A DNA stretch of 64,000 nt, taken from assembly GCA_963781725.1 (NCBI GenBank), contig CAWAGV010000002.1, positions 186,001 to 250,000 on the forward strand. The letters are read 5' to 3'. Every line of letters begins with the position of its first letter. The stretch's first letter is position 1. The DNA comes from BOG-931 sp963781725. Lineage in GTDB: Bacteria > Pseudomonadota > Alphaproteobacteria > Rhizobiales > Xanthobacteraceae. This document shows, in pieces, positions 34,636 through 44,269 of this stretch. The translations under genes and the position numbers were made by a program. The notes under the pieces were generated by a model. The model did not search any database. It was not told the origin of the DNA and saw only the letters and a program-made list of their open reading frames with translations.

Positions 34636-36054
34636 ATGCTCGATAGACCGAAGATGGACCCCGCGCTGCTCGCGCGTTTTGCCGCGATCGTCGGCGGCAA
34701 ATTCGCCATCACCGACCCGGACGTGCAAGCGCCGTACCTGATCGAGCAGCGCAACATGTTCCAGGGCCACACGCCCGTGGTGCTGCGGCCGGCAACAGTC
34801 GCCGAAGTCTCGGCGATCGCCAGGCTCGCCAATGACACCGGCACGCCGATCGTGCCGCAAGGCGGCAATACCGGCCTGGTCGGCGGCCAGATCCCGCTGC
34901 ACAACGAGGTCGTGCTGTCGCTCAACCGGCTCGACCGCATCCGCGAAATCGATCCGACCTCGAACACCATCACCTGCGAAGCCGGCGTCACCTTGCAGCG
35001 CACCCGCGAAGCGGCAGCGGACGTGGACCGGCTCTATCCGCAGCTTCTGCCGTCCGAAGGCACCTGCACCATCGGCGGCAACCTTTCGACCAATGCCGGC
35101 GGCACCGCGGCGATCGCGCACGGCATCGCGCGCTCGCACGTGCTCGGCATCGAAGTGGTGCTGGCCGACGGCCGGGTGATGAACAACCTCAACAAGTTGA
35201 AGAAGGACAATACCGGCTACGACCTGAAGAACCTGTTCATCGGCGCCGAAGGCACGCTTGGCATCATCACCGCCGCGGTGCTCCGCCTGGTGCCGCGGCC
35301 GCGCTCGGTCGAAACCGCGTTTGCCGGAGTGAAATCGCCGGAAGCGGCGCTGGAATTGCTCGGCATCGCCACCGAGCGCACCGCAGGCGGTGTCACCAGT
35401 TTCGAGATCATGACCCGGCGCGGCATCGAGCTCGTGCTCGAGCACGGCCAGGGCGTCCGCGACCCGCTGTCGTCGCCGCACGACTGGTACGCGCTGATCG
35501 AATTGTCGTCGCAGCAGCGCGAAGGCCTGCGCGGCGTGATGGAGGAAATCCTCAGCGAAGGCATGGAGCGAGGCCTGGTGTTCGACGCCACCATCGCCGA
35601 CAGCATCGAGCAGGCGAAGATGTACTGGCGCATCCGCGAACTGTTCGGCGAGGTGCAGAAATATGCCGGCGGCTCGATCAAGCACGACGTGTCGGTGCCG
35701 GTCGCCGCGGTGCCGGCGTTCATCCGCGAAGCCAACGACGCGGTGGTCAAGCTCATTCCCGGCGCCCGGCCGCTGCCGTTCGGCCACCTCGGCGACGGCA
35801 ACATCCACTACAACGTCACCCAGCCGGTCGGCGCCGACAAGGCCGAATACCTCAAGCGCTGGGACGACGTGAACGCCGTGGTGTTCGCGGTGGTCAAGAA
35901 ATTCGGCGGCTCGATCTCCGCCGAGCACGGCGTCGGCGTGGTCAAGCGCGACCTGCTGCCGTCGGTCAAGGATCCGGTCGCGCTCGAACTGATGCACAGC
36001 CTCAAAGCGATGCTCGACCCGAAGGGCATCCTCAATCCGGGCAAAGTGCTCTGA
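34636..36054 (+). CDS. FAD-binding oxidoreductase (GlcD/D-2-hydroxyglutarate dehydrogenase-like)
   Basis: 472 residues: FAD_binding_4 (PCMH) domain with PQGGNTGLVGGQIPLHNEVV and LPSEGTCTIGGNLSTNAGG, then a C-terminal FAD-oxidase domain with PFGHLGDGNIHYNV and GSISAEHGVGVVKRDLL. These are hallmarks of D-2-hydroxyacid dehydrogenases such as D-lactate, D-2-hydroxyglutarate or glycolate oxidase GlcD. Missing glcE/glcF makes the hydroxyglutarate/lactate type more likely. Start at ATG 34636 is used; ATG 34654 is also possible. Ends next to the convergent LLM gene. Confidence 0.88.
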   Translation: MLDRPKMDPALLARFAAIVGGKFAITDPDVQAPYLIEQRNMFQGHTPVVLRPATVAEVSAIARLANDTGTPIVPQGGNTGLVGGQIPLHNEVVLSLNRLDRIREIDPTSNTITCEAGVTLQRTREAAADVDRLYPQLLPSEGTCTIGGNLSTNAGGTAAIAHGIARSHVLGIEVVLADGRVMNNLNKLKKDNTGYDLKNLFIGAEGTLGIITAAVLRLVPRPRSVETAFAGVKSPEAALELLGIATERTAGGVTSFEIMTRRGIELVLEHGQGVRDPLSSPHDWYALIELSSQQREGLRGVMEEILSEGMERGLVFDATIADSIEQAKMYWRIRELFGEVQKYAGGSIKHDVSVPVAAVPAFIREANDAVVKLIPGARPLPFGHLGDGNIHYNVTQPVGADKAEYLKRWDDVNAVVFAVVKKFGGSISAEHGVGVVKRDLLPSVKDPVALELMHSLKAMLDPKGILNPGKVL

Positions 36055-37147
36055 TTAACCGGCCGCCTGAAGACGATCGATCTCCATCGCCCCGGCCTTA
36101 ATGCGAGGAATAAGCTCGCGGCCGAACTCGACGGTGTCGTTGAACGGATCGAAGCCGCGGATCAAAAAATGAGCTGACGCCGAGCCGGTAGTACTGCAGG
36201 ATCGCCTCCGCCACCTGTTCCGGGGTGCCGACCAGACACGATGTGTTGCCCAGCGCGCCGGTCGCCCGCGCGATCGGCATCCACAACCGCTCGTCATGTA
36301 CGTCCTTCTCGAGCGCAAAGCCGAACAGCCGCTTGCCGGCATTGTCGACCGGGCCGGACATCGCCTCCTGCCGGCTCCAGCCTTTGTTGCCGGTCATGCC
36401 GGCCAGAATCCTGTTGGCCCTGTCCCACGCCGCGCCTTCGGTCGGCGCAATGATCGGCCGCACCGAGACATTGAACCCCGGCGTCCTGCTGAACGCCGTG
36501 GCGCGAGCGCGGAATTGCGCCATGCGCTCACGGGTCGATGCCAGCGGCTCGGCGTAGATCGCATAGACGTCACACAGCCGCGCGCCCATCTCGAGCGCGC
36601 CGTCCGAGGCGCCGCCGAAGAACAGCGGCGGATGCGGCTTCTGCAACGGATGGACGTCGGAGTTGGCGCCGCGCACGCGGTAGAATTCGCCGGCAAAATC
36701 GAACGGCGTCTCATTCGACCAGGCAAGCTTCATCAGTTCGAGATATTCGGCGGCGCGGCGATAGCGTTCCGCCTTCGGCGTGAAATCACCGTCGCCCTCC
36801 TGCTCGTCGTCGGTCTTGCCGGTGATGATGTGGACGGCAAGCCGGCCGCCGGTCAGATGATCGAAGGTCGCGATCTTGCGAGCCATCAGCGTCGGCGCGA
36901 CGAAGCCCGGCCGGTGCGCGATCAGGTAGCCGAGGCGTTCGGTATGCGCCGCCGCGTGCTGCGCGACCAGAAAGCCTTCGGCGGACGACGACGAATAACC
37001 GACCAGCACCAGATCGAAGCCCGAAGCTTCGTGGGCGCGCGCCGCTTCCACCACATAATGCGGCGACAGGCCGCCTTCGATGACGTGCAGCGTCGCGTCG
37101 CTCTGCGGCGGCGTCACGCCGATCATGCCGATGATTCTGACTGCCAT
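36055..37147 (-). pseudogene. LLM class flavin-dependent oxidoreductase (SsuD-like), frameshifted near its C-terminus
   Basis: Alkanesulfonate-monooxygenase-like flavoenzyme: IIGMIGVTPPQSDATLH, LVGYSSSSAEGFLVAQH, GGRLAVHIITGKTDDEQ, and PPLFFGGASDGALEMGARLCDVYA with its conserved phosphate loop. The main frame reads to YYRLGVSSF and then turns to nonsense. The natural end FLIRGFDPFNDTVEFGREL, then IPR, lies in the next frame. The break coincides with six consecutive As on the plus strand (36164-36169): five would give VSSFLIRGFDP without interruption. A sequence error or a slip-mutation is likely. It is followed upstream by a Bug receptor gene, typical for sulfonate-type or xenobiotic uptake plus oxidation. 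Confidence 0.85.
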
Positions 37148-37232
37148 CGCCGATCCTCACGGTGCGCACACGTCACTATAAATCCCGCACTGCGGGGCTA
37201 AAAGCCCGGCGCGTATCGAACGGCTCGCGCCG

Positions 37233-38210
37233 TCACCCAAGCTTGATGTTGGCTTCCTTGACGATGCGGCTCCAGAGCTGCGTCTGGCTTTCGATATAGG
37301 CGCCGAATTGCTGCGGCGTGTTCTGATGCGACTCGACGTTGAGCTCGGCAAACCGTGCCGTCACCTGCGGAGAAACCAGCGCCGCGTTGAGCCCGGCATT
37401 GAGCTTGGTGACGATGGCTGAAGACGTGCCGTGCGGAACGAAGACGCCGTTCCAGTCGTAGCCCTCAAATCCCGGCAAGGTGTCCGACATCGGCGGAATA
37501 TCCGGCAGCGTCGGCAGCCTGCCTTTGCCGGTTTGCGCGATGGCTTTCACTTTGCCCGACTTGACCAGCCCGAACACCGAAGAACCGTTGGAGAAAACGA
37601 ACTTCACCTGCCCGGCCATGACGTCTTTGACCGCTTCGCCGCCGCCGCGATACGGCACGTGATTGATCTTGATGCCGGCGGAGCGCGCGAACAGTTCCAG
37701 CAGCAGATGTTGCAGCGTGCCGTTGCCGGACGATGCCATATCGATGCCGTCCGGCGAGCGCTTGGCGTAGGCGATGACGTCGGCGACGGTGTCGACCGGC
37801 AGCGATGGCGTCGCCACCAGAATGTTCGCCACCAGCCCGACCAGGAAGACGGGATCGAAACTCTTGCCGTAGTCGAACGACAAATTTTCATAGAGCGCGC
37901 CGTTCACCGAAAACGCCGTCGCATCGTGCAAGATGGTGTAGCCGTCGGGGTCGGCCTTGGCGGCGATCGCCTCGGCAATGGTGCCGCCGGCGCCGCCGCG
38001 GTTCTCGATGGCGAATTGCTGGCCGAAATCCTCGCTGAGCCTGGCGAAAATAATGCGCGCCGTGGTGTCGGCGCCGCCGGCCGGCGGATACGGTACGATC
38101 ACCCGCACCGGCCGCTCCGGCCACGCCGTCTGTGCGCGCACCGCGCCGGTCATCGGCGCAGCCGCAGCGGCCGCAAGCAGCGCGCGGCGCGTCAGTTCGC
38201 TTCCCGGCAT
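37233..38210 (-). CDS. Tripartite tricarboxylate transporter substrate-binding protein (Bug family)
   Basis: 325 residues. It starts with a twin-arginine-like leader (LTRRALLAAAAAAPMTGAVRAQ), the usual Bug entry WPERPVRVIVPYPPAGGADTTAR, then ENRGGAGGTIAEAIAAKADPDGY, HVPYRGGGEAVKDVMAGQ and a C-terminal QTQLWSRIVKEANIKL. GGGAGGGG precedes ATG 38210. It is upstream of the frameshifted LLM gene with an 85-base gap, so the pair probably belongs to one transcript. No TctAB partner nearby. Confidence 0.9.
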   Translation of the reverse strand: MPGSELTRRALLAAAAAAPMTGAVRAQTAWPERPVRVIVPYPPAGGADTTARIIFARLSEDFGQQFAIENRGGAGGTIAEAIAAKADPDGYTILHDATAFSVNGALYENLSFDYGKSFDPVFLVGLVANILVATPSLPVDTVADVIAYAKRSPDGIDMASSGNGTLQHLLLELFARSAGIKINHVPYRGGGEAVKDVMAGQVKFVFSNGSSVFGLVKSGKVKAIAQTGKGRLPTLPDIPPMSDTLPGFEGYDWNGVFVPHGTSSAIVTKLNAGLNAALVSPQVTARFAELNVESHQNTPQQFGAYIESQTQLWSRIVKEANIKLG

Positions 38211-38377
38211 CGCCCCCTCCCCGAGCTTTTACCGTCAGCTTAGCACCGGCGCGCCGTCGCGGAAGAACCGAAGCGGGCAAAATGGAACTCACGCGATACT
38301 TCGTTCCCGGCCGAAGCAAATCGGGTGGCCAAAGCTCCGCCCGATACCGATCTTGGACCAAAGCGAAGGAGAGCGCC

Positions 38378-39610
38378 GTGACCGAAAATTCTGTATCCAT
38401 CAGCCAGCCGCGCCTGTTCTACGGCTGGTATGTCGTCGCGGCGGGCTTTGCCGTCACGTTCGTCGGCTTCGGCTGCGTCTATTCGTTCAGCGCTTTCATC
38501 GAGTCGCTGCAGCGGGATTTCGGCGCGGCGCGCGGCTCGGTTTCGCTGGTGTTTTCGCTGGCCGGATTTCTCTATTTCGCGCTCGGCGCCGTCAGCGGTC
38601 CGCTGGCCGATCTCTGGGGATCGCGCCGCGTAGTGCTCGCCGGAATCGTCCTGATCGGCGCCGGATTGATACTGGCCAGCTTCGCCCAAAGCCTGCCGGT
38701 CGTTTTCGCCGCCTATGGTCTCGGCGTCGGCCTGGGTGTCGGCTGCTCCTACGTTCCGGCGATGGGTGCCGTGCAACGCTGGTTCGTCAAGCGGCGCGGC
38801 CTTGCCTCCGGCCTCGCCTCAAGCGGCATCGGCGCCGGAGCCCTGGTCGGGCCGCCGCTGGCCGCGCTGCTGATCGGCGCCTGGGGATGGCGCGACGCCT
38901 ATCTCATCCTCGGCATCCTTGCCGTCATCATCGGCGCCGTCATGGCGCTGTTGATAGAAAACGATCCGCGCGACCGCGGGCTCGGCCCCGATGGCGAACG
39001 CCCGGATATGCAAAGCCAGTCCGTCGTGGCATCCGGCGCCTCCATCGCCGAGGCCATCACATCGAAGCGATTCATCGGCCTCTACGCCGCGTGCCTCGCC
39101 TGCTCGTTCGGTGTCTTCGTGCCCTTCGTCCACCTGACGCCCTACGCAACCGATCACGGCATCCCACATTCGTCCGCCGTGCTGCTGGTCAGCGTGATCG
39201 GCATCGGCAGCACCGTGGGCCGGTTCTTTCTCGGCGGCCTGGCCGACCGGTTCGGCCGCGAGCGTTCTCTGGTCGGCATGTTCGTCGGCATGGCGCTTGG
39301 CCTCGTCATCTGGGTAACGTCGACCCAGTTCTGGCCGCTCGTCGTCTTCGCCTTCATCTTCGGCACCGCTTACGGCGGCTGGGTCGCGCTGCTTCCCGCC
39401 GTGATCATGGATTATTTCGGCGGCCGCAATGTCAGCGGCCTGATCGGAATCCTCTACACCAGCGCCGGCATCGGCACGCTGATCGGCCCAAGCGCAACCG
39501 GCTATGCATTCGATGCGACGCACAGCTATACGGTGCCGATCCTGGTCAGCATCGGCGGCAACGTTATTGCCGCGATCATCATGGCGGCGATCGCGCGGAC
39601 GCGAAGCTAG
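38378..39610 (+). CDS. MFS transporter (OFA-like)
   Basis: 410 residues, about twelve helices. N-terminal FYGWYVVAAGFAVTFVGFGC is typical of the oxalate:formate/monocarboxylate-like subfamily. The motif-A-type loop PLADLWGSRRVVLAG and the domain-2 counterpart GGLADRFGRERSLVG are present. GTG 38378 with GAAGGAGAG upstream is chosen: the open frame extends about 80 codons further, antisense to the Bug gene, and has no transporter features there. It is divergent from the Bug/LLM pair. Substrate probably an organic anion; not certain. Confidence 0.86.
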   Translation: MTENSVSISQPRLFYGWYVVAAGFAVTFVGFGCVYSFSAFIESLQRDFGAARGSVSLVFSLAGFLYFALGAVSGPLADLWGSRRVVLAGIVLIGAGLILASFAQSLPVVFAAYGLGVGLGVGCSYVPAMGAVQRWFVKRRGLASGLASSGIGAGALVGPPLAALLIGAWGWRDAYLILGILAVIIGAVMALLIENDPRDRGLGPDGERPDMQSQSVVASGASIAEAITSKRFIGLYAACLACSFGVFVPFVHLTPYATDHGIPHSSAVLLVSVIGIGSTVGRFFLGGLADRFGRERSLVGMFVGMALGLVIWVTSTQFWPLVVFAFIFGTAYGGWVALLPAVIMDYFGGRNVSGLIGILYTSAGIGTLIGPSATGYAFDATHSYTVPILVSIGGNVIAAIIMAAIARTRS

Positions 39611-39628
39611 CGCAGCAAATCCGCGGCG

Positions 39629-40414
39629 TTAGAACAGCGAGGCCTGGCCGTCCGGCACTGGCGCCTTTTTCGCGCGCGGCTTCTTCTCCTTGGCGAAAAG
39701 ATCGGGCGACGCCGGCGGTGCAACCCGCGGCGCTTGCGCCGACGCCGGCTCGATCAGCGCGGCGGAATCGTTGGCGACGCGATTGACCGCCGTCGAAACC
39801 TCGTAGGCTTCGAGCAGATCGTCTTCCGCCGGAGCAATCAATGCAGCCGCCACGTCGGCTTCGACATTGGCGCAGTCGAGCCAGAGGTCAAATGCCGCCG
39901 GCGGCACGAACACCGGCATCCGGTCGTGAATGGCGGACAATGTTCGGTTGGCCCGCGTGGTGATGATGGCTGCGGTGTCGATCTCTTCGCCGTTCGGGCC
40001 GATCCAGGTTTCGTAGAGACCGGCGAAGGCCAGCGGCGGCGCATCGCCGTTGGCGTCGCGTTTGGCGCGCACGAAATACGGCCGTTTCGGCGGGCCCACC
40101 TGCCATTCATAGAACCCGTCGGTCGGGATCAGGCAGCGCCGGCGCCGCATCGCATGACGAAAAGCCGGCTTTTCCAGAACGGATTCGCCGCGCGCATTGA
40201 GCAGCAGCGGGAAGGTTTTCGGATCCTTGACCCAAGACGGCAACATGCCCCAGCGCATCAGCGCGAACGCGCGCTTGCCGTCGTGCAGGCGCACGATCGG
40301 GATCGGCTGGGTCGGGGCGACGTTGTAGCGCGGCGGGAAATTCGGCAGTTCGCCATAGCCGAACATCGCCCGGATCGCCTGCGGCGTGGAGATGATGACA
40401 TAGCGTCCGCACAT
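39629..40414 (-). CDS. SOS response-associated peptidase family protein (SRAP/HMCES/YedK)
   Basis: 261 residues. Protects abasic sites in single-stranded DNA by forming a covalent thiazolidine with the N-terminal Cys2 (MCGRYV). The catalytic environment is visible: Asn in YNVAPTQP, Glu in GFYEWQ and His in AIHDRMP. An Ala/Lys-rich C-terminal tail is longer than in E. coli YedK. It is convergent with the MFS gene and divergent from a Nudix gene. Confidence 0.93.
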   Translation of the reverse strand: MCGRYVIISTPQAIRAMFGYGELPNFPPRYNVAPTQPIPIVRLHDGKRAFALMRWGMLPSWVKDPKTFPLLLNARGESVLEKPAFRHAMRRRRCLIPTDGFYEWQVGPPKRPYFVRAKRDANGDAPPLAFAGLYETWIGPNGEEIDTAAIITTRANRTLSAIHDRMPVFVPPAAFDLWLDCANVEADVAAALIAPAEDDLLEAYEVSTAVNRVANDSAALIEPASAQAPRVAPPASPDLFAKEKKPRAKKAPVPDGQASLF

Positions 40415-40528
40415 GGTCTAAGTACCTTGGTCTAAAGACATTTGGGCCAGACAGATATTGATCGATCCGAACGCAATCCACAGAGCGGACGCACGCGCCC
40501 GAGACTAGCCAAATCCAAGCGGGAAGCG

Positions 40529-40984
40529 ATGAATAACGACGAACGATCGCGGACTTATCCAACGCGGCCTTATCTCGCGGTGAGCGCCGCGATCTTCCGC
40601 GACGGCCGCGTGCTGATCGTGCGCCGGGCACGGGCGCCGGCGAACGGTCTCTACACGCTGCCCGGCGGCGGCGTCGAACTCGGCGAGACGCTCGAGGAGG
40701 CCGTGGTGCGCGAAGTCCGCGAGGAAACCAGCCTCGACGTCGAGCCGGTGGCGCTGGCCGGCTACCGCCAGGCCATCACCCGCGATGCGCAAGGCGGCAT
40801 CGAGCGGCACTTCGTCATTCTGCCGTTTGCCGCCCGCTGGATTTCCGGCGAGGTCTCGCTCAACGAGGAGTTGGGCGAGGCGCACTGGCTCGAACCGTCC
40901 GCGATCGCCGGTTTGAAGACCACTGAAGGCCTGGCGCTGATCGTTCACGCCGCGCAGGAGCGCCTTGCCGCGGCGGCTTCCTGA
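40529..40984 (+). CDS. Nudix hydrolase
   Basis: 151-residue pyrophosphohydrolase. Nudix box GGGVELGETLEEAVVREVRE, then EE, matches GX5EX7REUXEEXGU, with the terminal Gly replaced (ETSLD). ATG 40529 is chosen over an upstream ATG because the domain starts soon after (RPYLAVSAAIFRDG). Substrate unknown; it probably acts on a nucleotide derivative. Confidence 0.88.
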   Translation: MNNDERSRTYPTRPYLAVSAAIFRDGRVLIVRRARAPANGLYTLPGGGVELGETLEEAVVREVREETSLDVEPVALAGYRQAITRDAQGGIERHFVILPFAARWISGEVSLNEELGEAHWLEPSAIAGLKTTEGLALIVHAAQERLAAAAS

Positions 40985-41038
40985 AATGCCTCAACGATGC
41001 CGCGTTCCGGTGCTTGCTGAGGCATCGATCCGCCAATT

Positions 41039-41563
41039 ATGGTCGTGCCGATGCTGAAAGCCTGTTCCGTCCTGTCGATCGCGCTGCTTCTGGCCGCCAG
41101 CCCGGCGCGCGCGCAATTTTTCGGCTTTCCGCCGACGCCCGGCTCGCAGCAGCCACCAAAGCCGCAGGCGCCGTCGCAGGCGAAATCCCAATTGCCGCCG
41201 CCGTCGAAGGGGCAGCAGGGCCAAACGTCATCGGCGCCGCTGCCACCCGCGCTGACCGAACCCGCACCCTACGATCACGACTTGCAGCGGCTCGCGGAAA
41301 TCCTCGGCGCGCTGCATTTCCTGCGCGGCATTTGCGGCACCAATGAAGGCCAGAAATGGCGCGAGCAGGCGCAAAGCCTGATCGATACCGAAGCGCCGAC
41401 CGGCGACCGGCACGATCAGATGATCGCAAGCTTCAACCGTGGCTATCGCAGCTTCCAGCAAAGCTACCGGACCTGCACCCCCGCAGCGGTGATCGTTGTC
41501 CGGCGTTATCTGGAAGAAGGCGCCAGTATCGCCCGCGACGTCACCGCCCGATACGCAAATTAA
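41039..41563 (+). CDS. TIGR02301 family secreted protein
   Basis: 174 residues with signal peptide (VLSIALLLAASPARAQFFG), a Pro/Gln-rich linker and the conserved domain (DHDLQRLAEILGALHFLRGI, then CG). Two cysteines (GICGTNEG and RTCTPA) are likely disulfide-bonded. TIGR02301 is a family of unknown function confined mainly to Rhizobiales. ATG 41039 or 41051 could be the start. Confidence 0.82.
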   Translation: MVVPMLKACSVLSIALLLAASPARAQFFGFPPTPGSQQPPKPQAPSQAKSQLPPPSKGQQGQTSSAPLPPALTEPAPYDHDLQRLAEILGALHFLRGICGTNEGQKWREQAQSLIDTEAPTGDRHDQMIASFNRGYRSFQQSYRTCTPAAVIVVRRYLEEGASIARDVTARYAN

Positions 41564-41681
41564 GGCCCGAAAACCGCCTTTTTCCGCATTAACCGTGCCT
41601 AAAGGTTCGATCTTTGCGGCCAATCACCCCATGCTAATTTGGCTGCGGACAGGGACGCCGCTGGGGCGTGAAAAAAACAAA

Positions 41682-41948
41682 ATGACTACGGCGACAGCAA
41701 ATCTGATTGCCCGCGAGCCTCTCGCGGACCATGAGCAAAAAAAACTCGCGCTCGGCTATCTGCACGACGCGTGGGTTGAGGCGACACACGACGGCATCGA
41801 CGGCGATTGTTTGGCGCAGACCGCGCTGTTTCTTGCGCTGGCGGAATTGACCACGACCTACGGCGAAGAAGCCGCCGCCCGTTATGCGGACAATCTCAGC
41901 GCCCGCATCCGCAACGGCGAATTTTCAGTCCAGATCGCACGGCAATAG
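41682..41948 (+). CDS. Conserved small cytoplasmic protein of unknown function
   Basis: 88 residues, helical and acidic, without cysteines or motifs that I recognise (QKKLALGYLHDAWVEATHDG, then LFLALAELTTTYGEEAAARY). ATG 41682 follows an A-rich stretch and is a better protein start than the longer frame upstream. Codon use is like the neighbours, so it is probably real. Confidence 0.65.
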   Translation: MTTATANLIAREPLADHEQKKLALGYLHDAWVEATHDGIDGDCLAQTALFLALAELTTTYGEEAAARYADNLSARIRNGEFSVQIARQ

Positions 41949-42046
41949 CCGCGCTCTTCCGTCACCGCTGATCCTGCACGAAGGCCCGACCCTTGAGGGG
42001 CCTTCGCGGGTGCCTTACGTTGGCTCCCTGACATGGAATCACCGGG

Positions 42047-42937
42047 ATGAAAGCGGCCCTTCTGCCTGATCGTGGCGTGGTGAAAGTCGCTGGCGACGGC
42101 GCCCGGCCTTTTTTGCATGGCCTGGTCACCGCCGACATGCTGCAACTTGCGCCCGGCGCGGCGCGGTTTTGTGCGCTGCTGACGCCGCAGGGCAAGATCA
42201 TCGCCGACTTCATCGTAACCGAATCTCCGGAGAAGGACGGCGGCGGATTTTTCCTCGATGTTCCGCGCGCCGTCATCGCCGCCCTCGTCGCCAAGCTCAA
42301 TCTCTACAAGCTCCGCGCCAAGGTCCTGGTCGAGGACCTGTCTGAAGTCCTCGGCGTACTCGCGGTCTGGGACGGCAGCGGCACGGCCAAGCAGGGTCTC
42401 GCCTACCCCGATCCGCGCCTGCCGGCGCTGGGCCTTCGCATCATGCTGCCGCCGCATCGTGCCGCGACGACCGCGGCGGAACTCGGCGCCAATCTGGTCG
42501 GCGCCGACCAATATGAAGCACACCGTATCGCGCTCGGCGTGCCGCAAGGCGGCTCCGATTTTACCTACGGCGACGCCTTCCCGCACGAAAGCGACATGGA
42601 CCAACTCGGCGGCGTCGATTTCACCAAGGGCTGTTACATCGGCCAGGAGGTCGTGTCGCGGATGGAGCATCGCGGCACGGCGCGCACCCGTGCGGTGCCG
42701 GTCCGCTACGACGGCGCCGCGCCGCAGAGCGGCGCGCAAGTCACCGCCGGAGATCGCCAGATCGGCACCGTGGGTTCGTCGGCCGCCGGCCGCGGCGTTG
42801 CGCTCTTGCGCCTCGACCGTGTTGCCGACGCGCTGGCGCGCAACGAACCCCTTTCCGCCGGCGGAACGCCGATCCATCTCGTCAAGCCGGACTGGGCGCG
42901 GTTTGCCTTCCCGGGAGAATCCGAGGCTGCCGAATGA
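42047..42937 (+). CDS. ygfZ: Folate-binding protein YgfZ / Fe-S cluster assembly factor
   Basis: 296 residues. Tetrahydrofolate-dependent protein (GcvT-like fold) supporting maturation of some Fe-S enzymes. The signature KGCYIGQEVVSRMEHRG carries the key Cys of the K-G-C-Y-X-G-Q-E motif. The N-terminal half (GVVKVAGDGARPFLHGLVTAD) is typical. It overlaps the next gene in an ATGA junction. Confidence 0.92.
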   Translation: MKAALLPDRGVVKVAGDGARPFLHGLVTADMLQLAPGAARFCALLTPQGKIIADFIVTESPEKDGGGFFLDVPRAVIAALVAKLNLYKLRAKVLVEDLSEVLGVLAVWDGSGTAKQGLAYPDPRLPALGLRIMLPPHRAATTAAELGANLVGADQYEAHRIALGVPQGGSDFTYGDAFPHESDMDQLGGVDFTKGCYIGQEVVSRMEHRGTARTRAVPVRYDGAAPQSGAQVTAGDRQIGTVGSSAAGRGVALLRLDRVADALARNEPLSAGGTPIHLVKPDWARFAFPGESEAAE

Positions 42938-43533
42938 AACCGCCCGTTCATGCCGACGGCCTCGTCCGCTGTCCGTGGCCGAAAGACGATGCGCTCTACG
43001 TCGCCTACCACGACGACGAATGGGGCGTGCCGGAATACGACGATCGCGCGTTGTACGAGAAACTGATCCTCGACGGGTTTCAGGCCGGACTGTCGTGGAT
43101 CACGATCCTGCGCAAGCGCGAAAATTTCCGCCGCGCCTTCGACAGCTTCGTTCCGGAAAAGATCGCGCGCTACCGACCGGCGAAAGTCGAGCGCCTGATG
43201 AACGACGCCGGCATCGTGCGCAATCGCGCCAAGATCGAAGGCACGGTGAATTCGGCGCGCGCCTGGCTCGAGATCATGGAGAAAGGCCCGGGCTTTTCTA
43301 AGCTGTTGTGGGATTTCGTCGACGGCAAACCGAAGATCAACAATTTCAAGACGACACGGCAGGTTCCCGCGGAAACCGCAACCTCGCGCGCGCTCTCGAA
43401 GGAACTGGCGCAGCGCGGGTTCAAGTTCTGCGGGCCGACCATTGTTTATGCCTTCATGCAGGCCGTCGGCATGGTCAACGACCATATCGTGACCTGTCAC
43501 CGCCACAAGGCCGTGCAGAAGATTGCCAAATAA
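42934..43533 (+). CDS. tag: DNA-3-methyladenine glycosylase I
   Basis: 199 residues. Removes N3-methyladenine from alkylated DNA. Zinc ligands and pocket residues are recognisable: CPWPKDDALYVAYHDDEWG near the start, YEKLILDGFQAGLSW and, near the end, GFKFCGPTIVYAFMQAVGMV followed by HIVTCHRH. Full length. Coupled to ygfZ at its start. Confidence 0.94.
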   Translation: MKPPVHADGLVRCPWPKDDALYVAYHDDEWGVPEYDDRALYEKLILDGFQAGLSWITILRKRENFRRAFDSFVPEKIARYRPAKVERLMNDAGIVRNRAKIEGTVNSARAWLEIMEKGPGFSKLLWDFVDGKPKINNFKTTRQVPAETATSRALSKELAQRGFKFCGPTIVYAFMQAVGMVNDHIVTCHRHKAVQKIAK

Positions 43534-44167
43534 GCCGACACGCAAGCCGCCGGGCAAAGTATCTCCCCGCGCCCACGATGCGCCCCGCGCCTGGCAGCGC
43601 ATGCTGTCGGGCCGACGGCTCGACCTGCTCGATCCCTCGCCGCTCGACGTCGAGATCGAGGATATCGCGCACGGGCTGGCGCGCGTCGCGCGCTGGAACG
43701 GCCAGACCAGGGGTCAGCACATCTTTTCGGTGGCGCAGCACTGCCTGCTGGTCGAAGCGCTGGCGCGCATCCGCGCGCCGCGGCTCGATCGCGACGGCCG
43801 CCTCGCGGTGCTGCTGCACGACGCGCCCGAATACGTCATCGGCGACATGATTTCGCCGTTCAAGGCGGTGATCGGCGGCGACTACAAGACCGTCGAGCGC
43901 CGCCTGCTCGGCGCCATTCATCGCCGCTTTGGCCTGCCGGCGCAGATCGCGCCGGAACTCGAGGCGGTGATCAAGACCGCCGATCAGGGCGCCGCTTTTC
44001 TCGAAGCGACGCGGCTGGCCGGCTTCGACCCGGCCGAAGCCCGCCGTTTCTTCGGCCGGCCGCCTGTGGTTTCCGCGACGATGGAGCGCGATTATCTAAA
44101 ACCTTGGCCGGCGGAAACGGCGCAACTTCGCTATCTCGAACGGATCAAGAAGCTGGCCGGCCAATAG
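43523..44167 (+). CDS. HD-domain phosphohydrolase (YfbR-like)
   Basis: 214 residues. Metal-dependent HD domain: first His in TRGQHIFSVAQHC, the HD pair in AVLLHDAPEYVIGDM and a later Asp in AVIKTADQGA. The family includes 5'-deoxynucleotidases (YfbR). The start is TTG 43523, which overlaps the tag end by 11 bases; no ATG precedes the conserved core except at 43601, so the start is uncertain. Confidence 0.82.
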   Translation: MPNKPTRKPPGKVSPRAHDAPRAWQRMLSGRRLDLLDPSPLDVEIEDIAHGLARVARWNGQTRGQHIFSVAQHCLLVEALARIRAPRLDRDGRLAVLLHDAPEYVIGDMISPFKAVIGGDYKTVERRLLGAIHRRFGLPAQIAPELEAVIKTADQGAAFLEATRLAGFDPAEARRFFGRPPVVSATMERDYLKPWPAETAQLRYLERIKKLAGQ

Positions 44168-44269
44168 CGCATAATCCGGAACAGCCGGTCCCGGAGCTTC
44201 GCGAAAACACCGTCACGCTTGTGCCACGGGGCGTTCCTATGTGATGACGCGTGCCCGGAAGTTCACATT

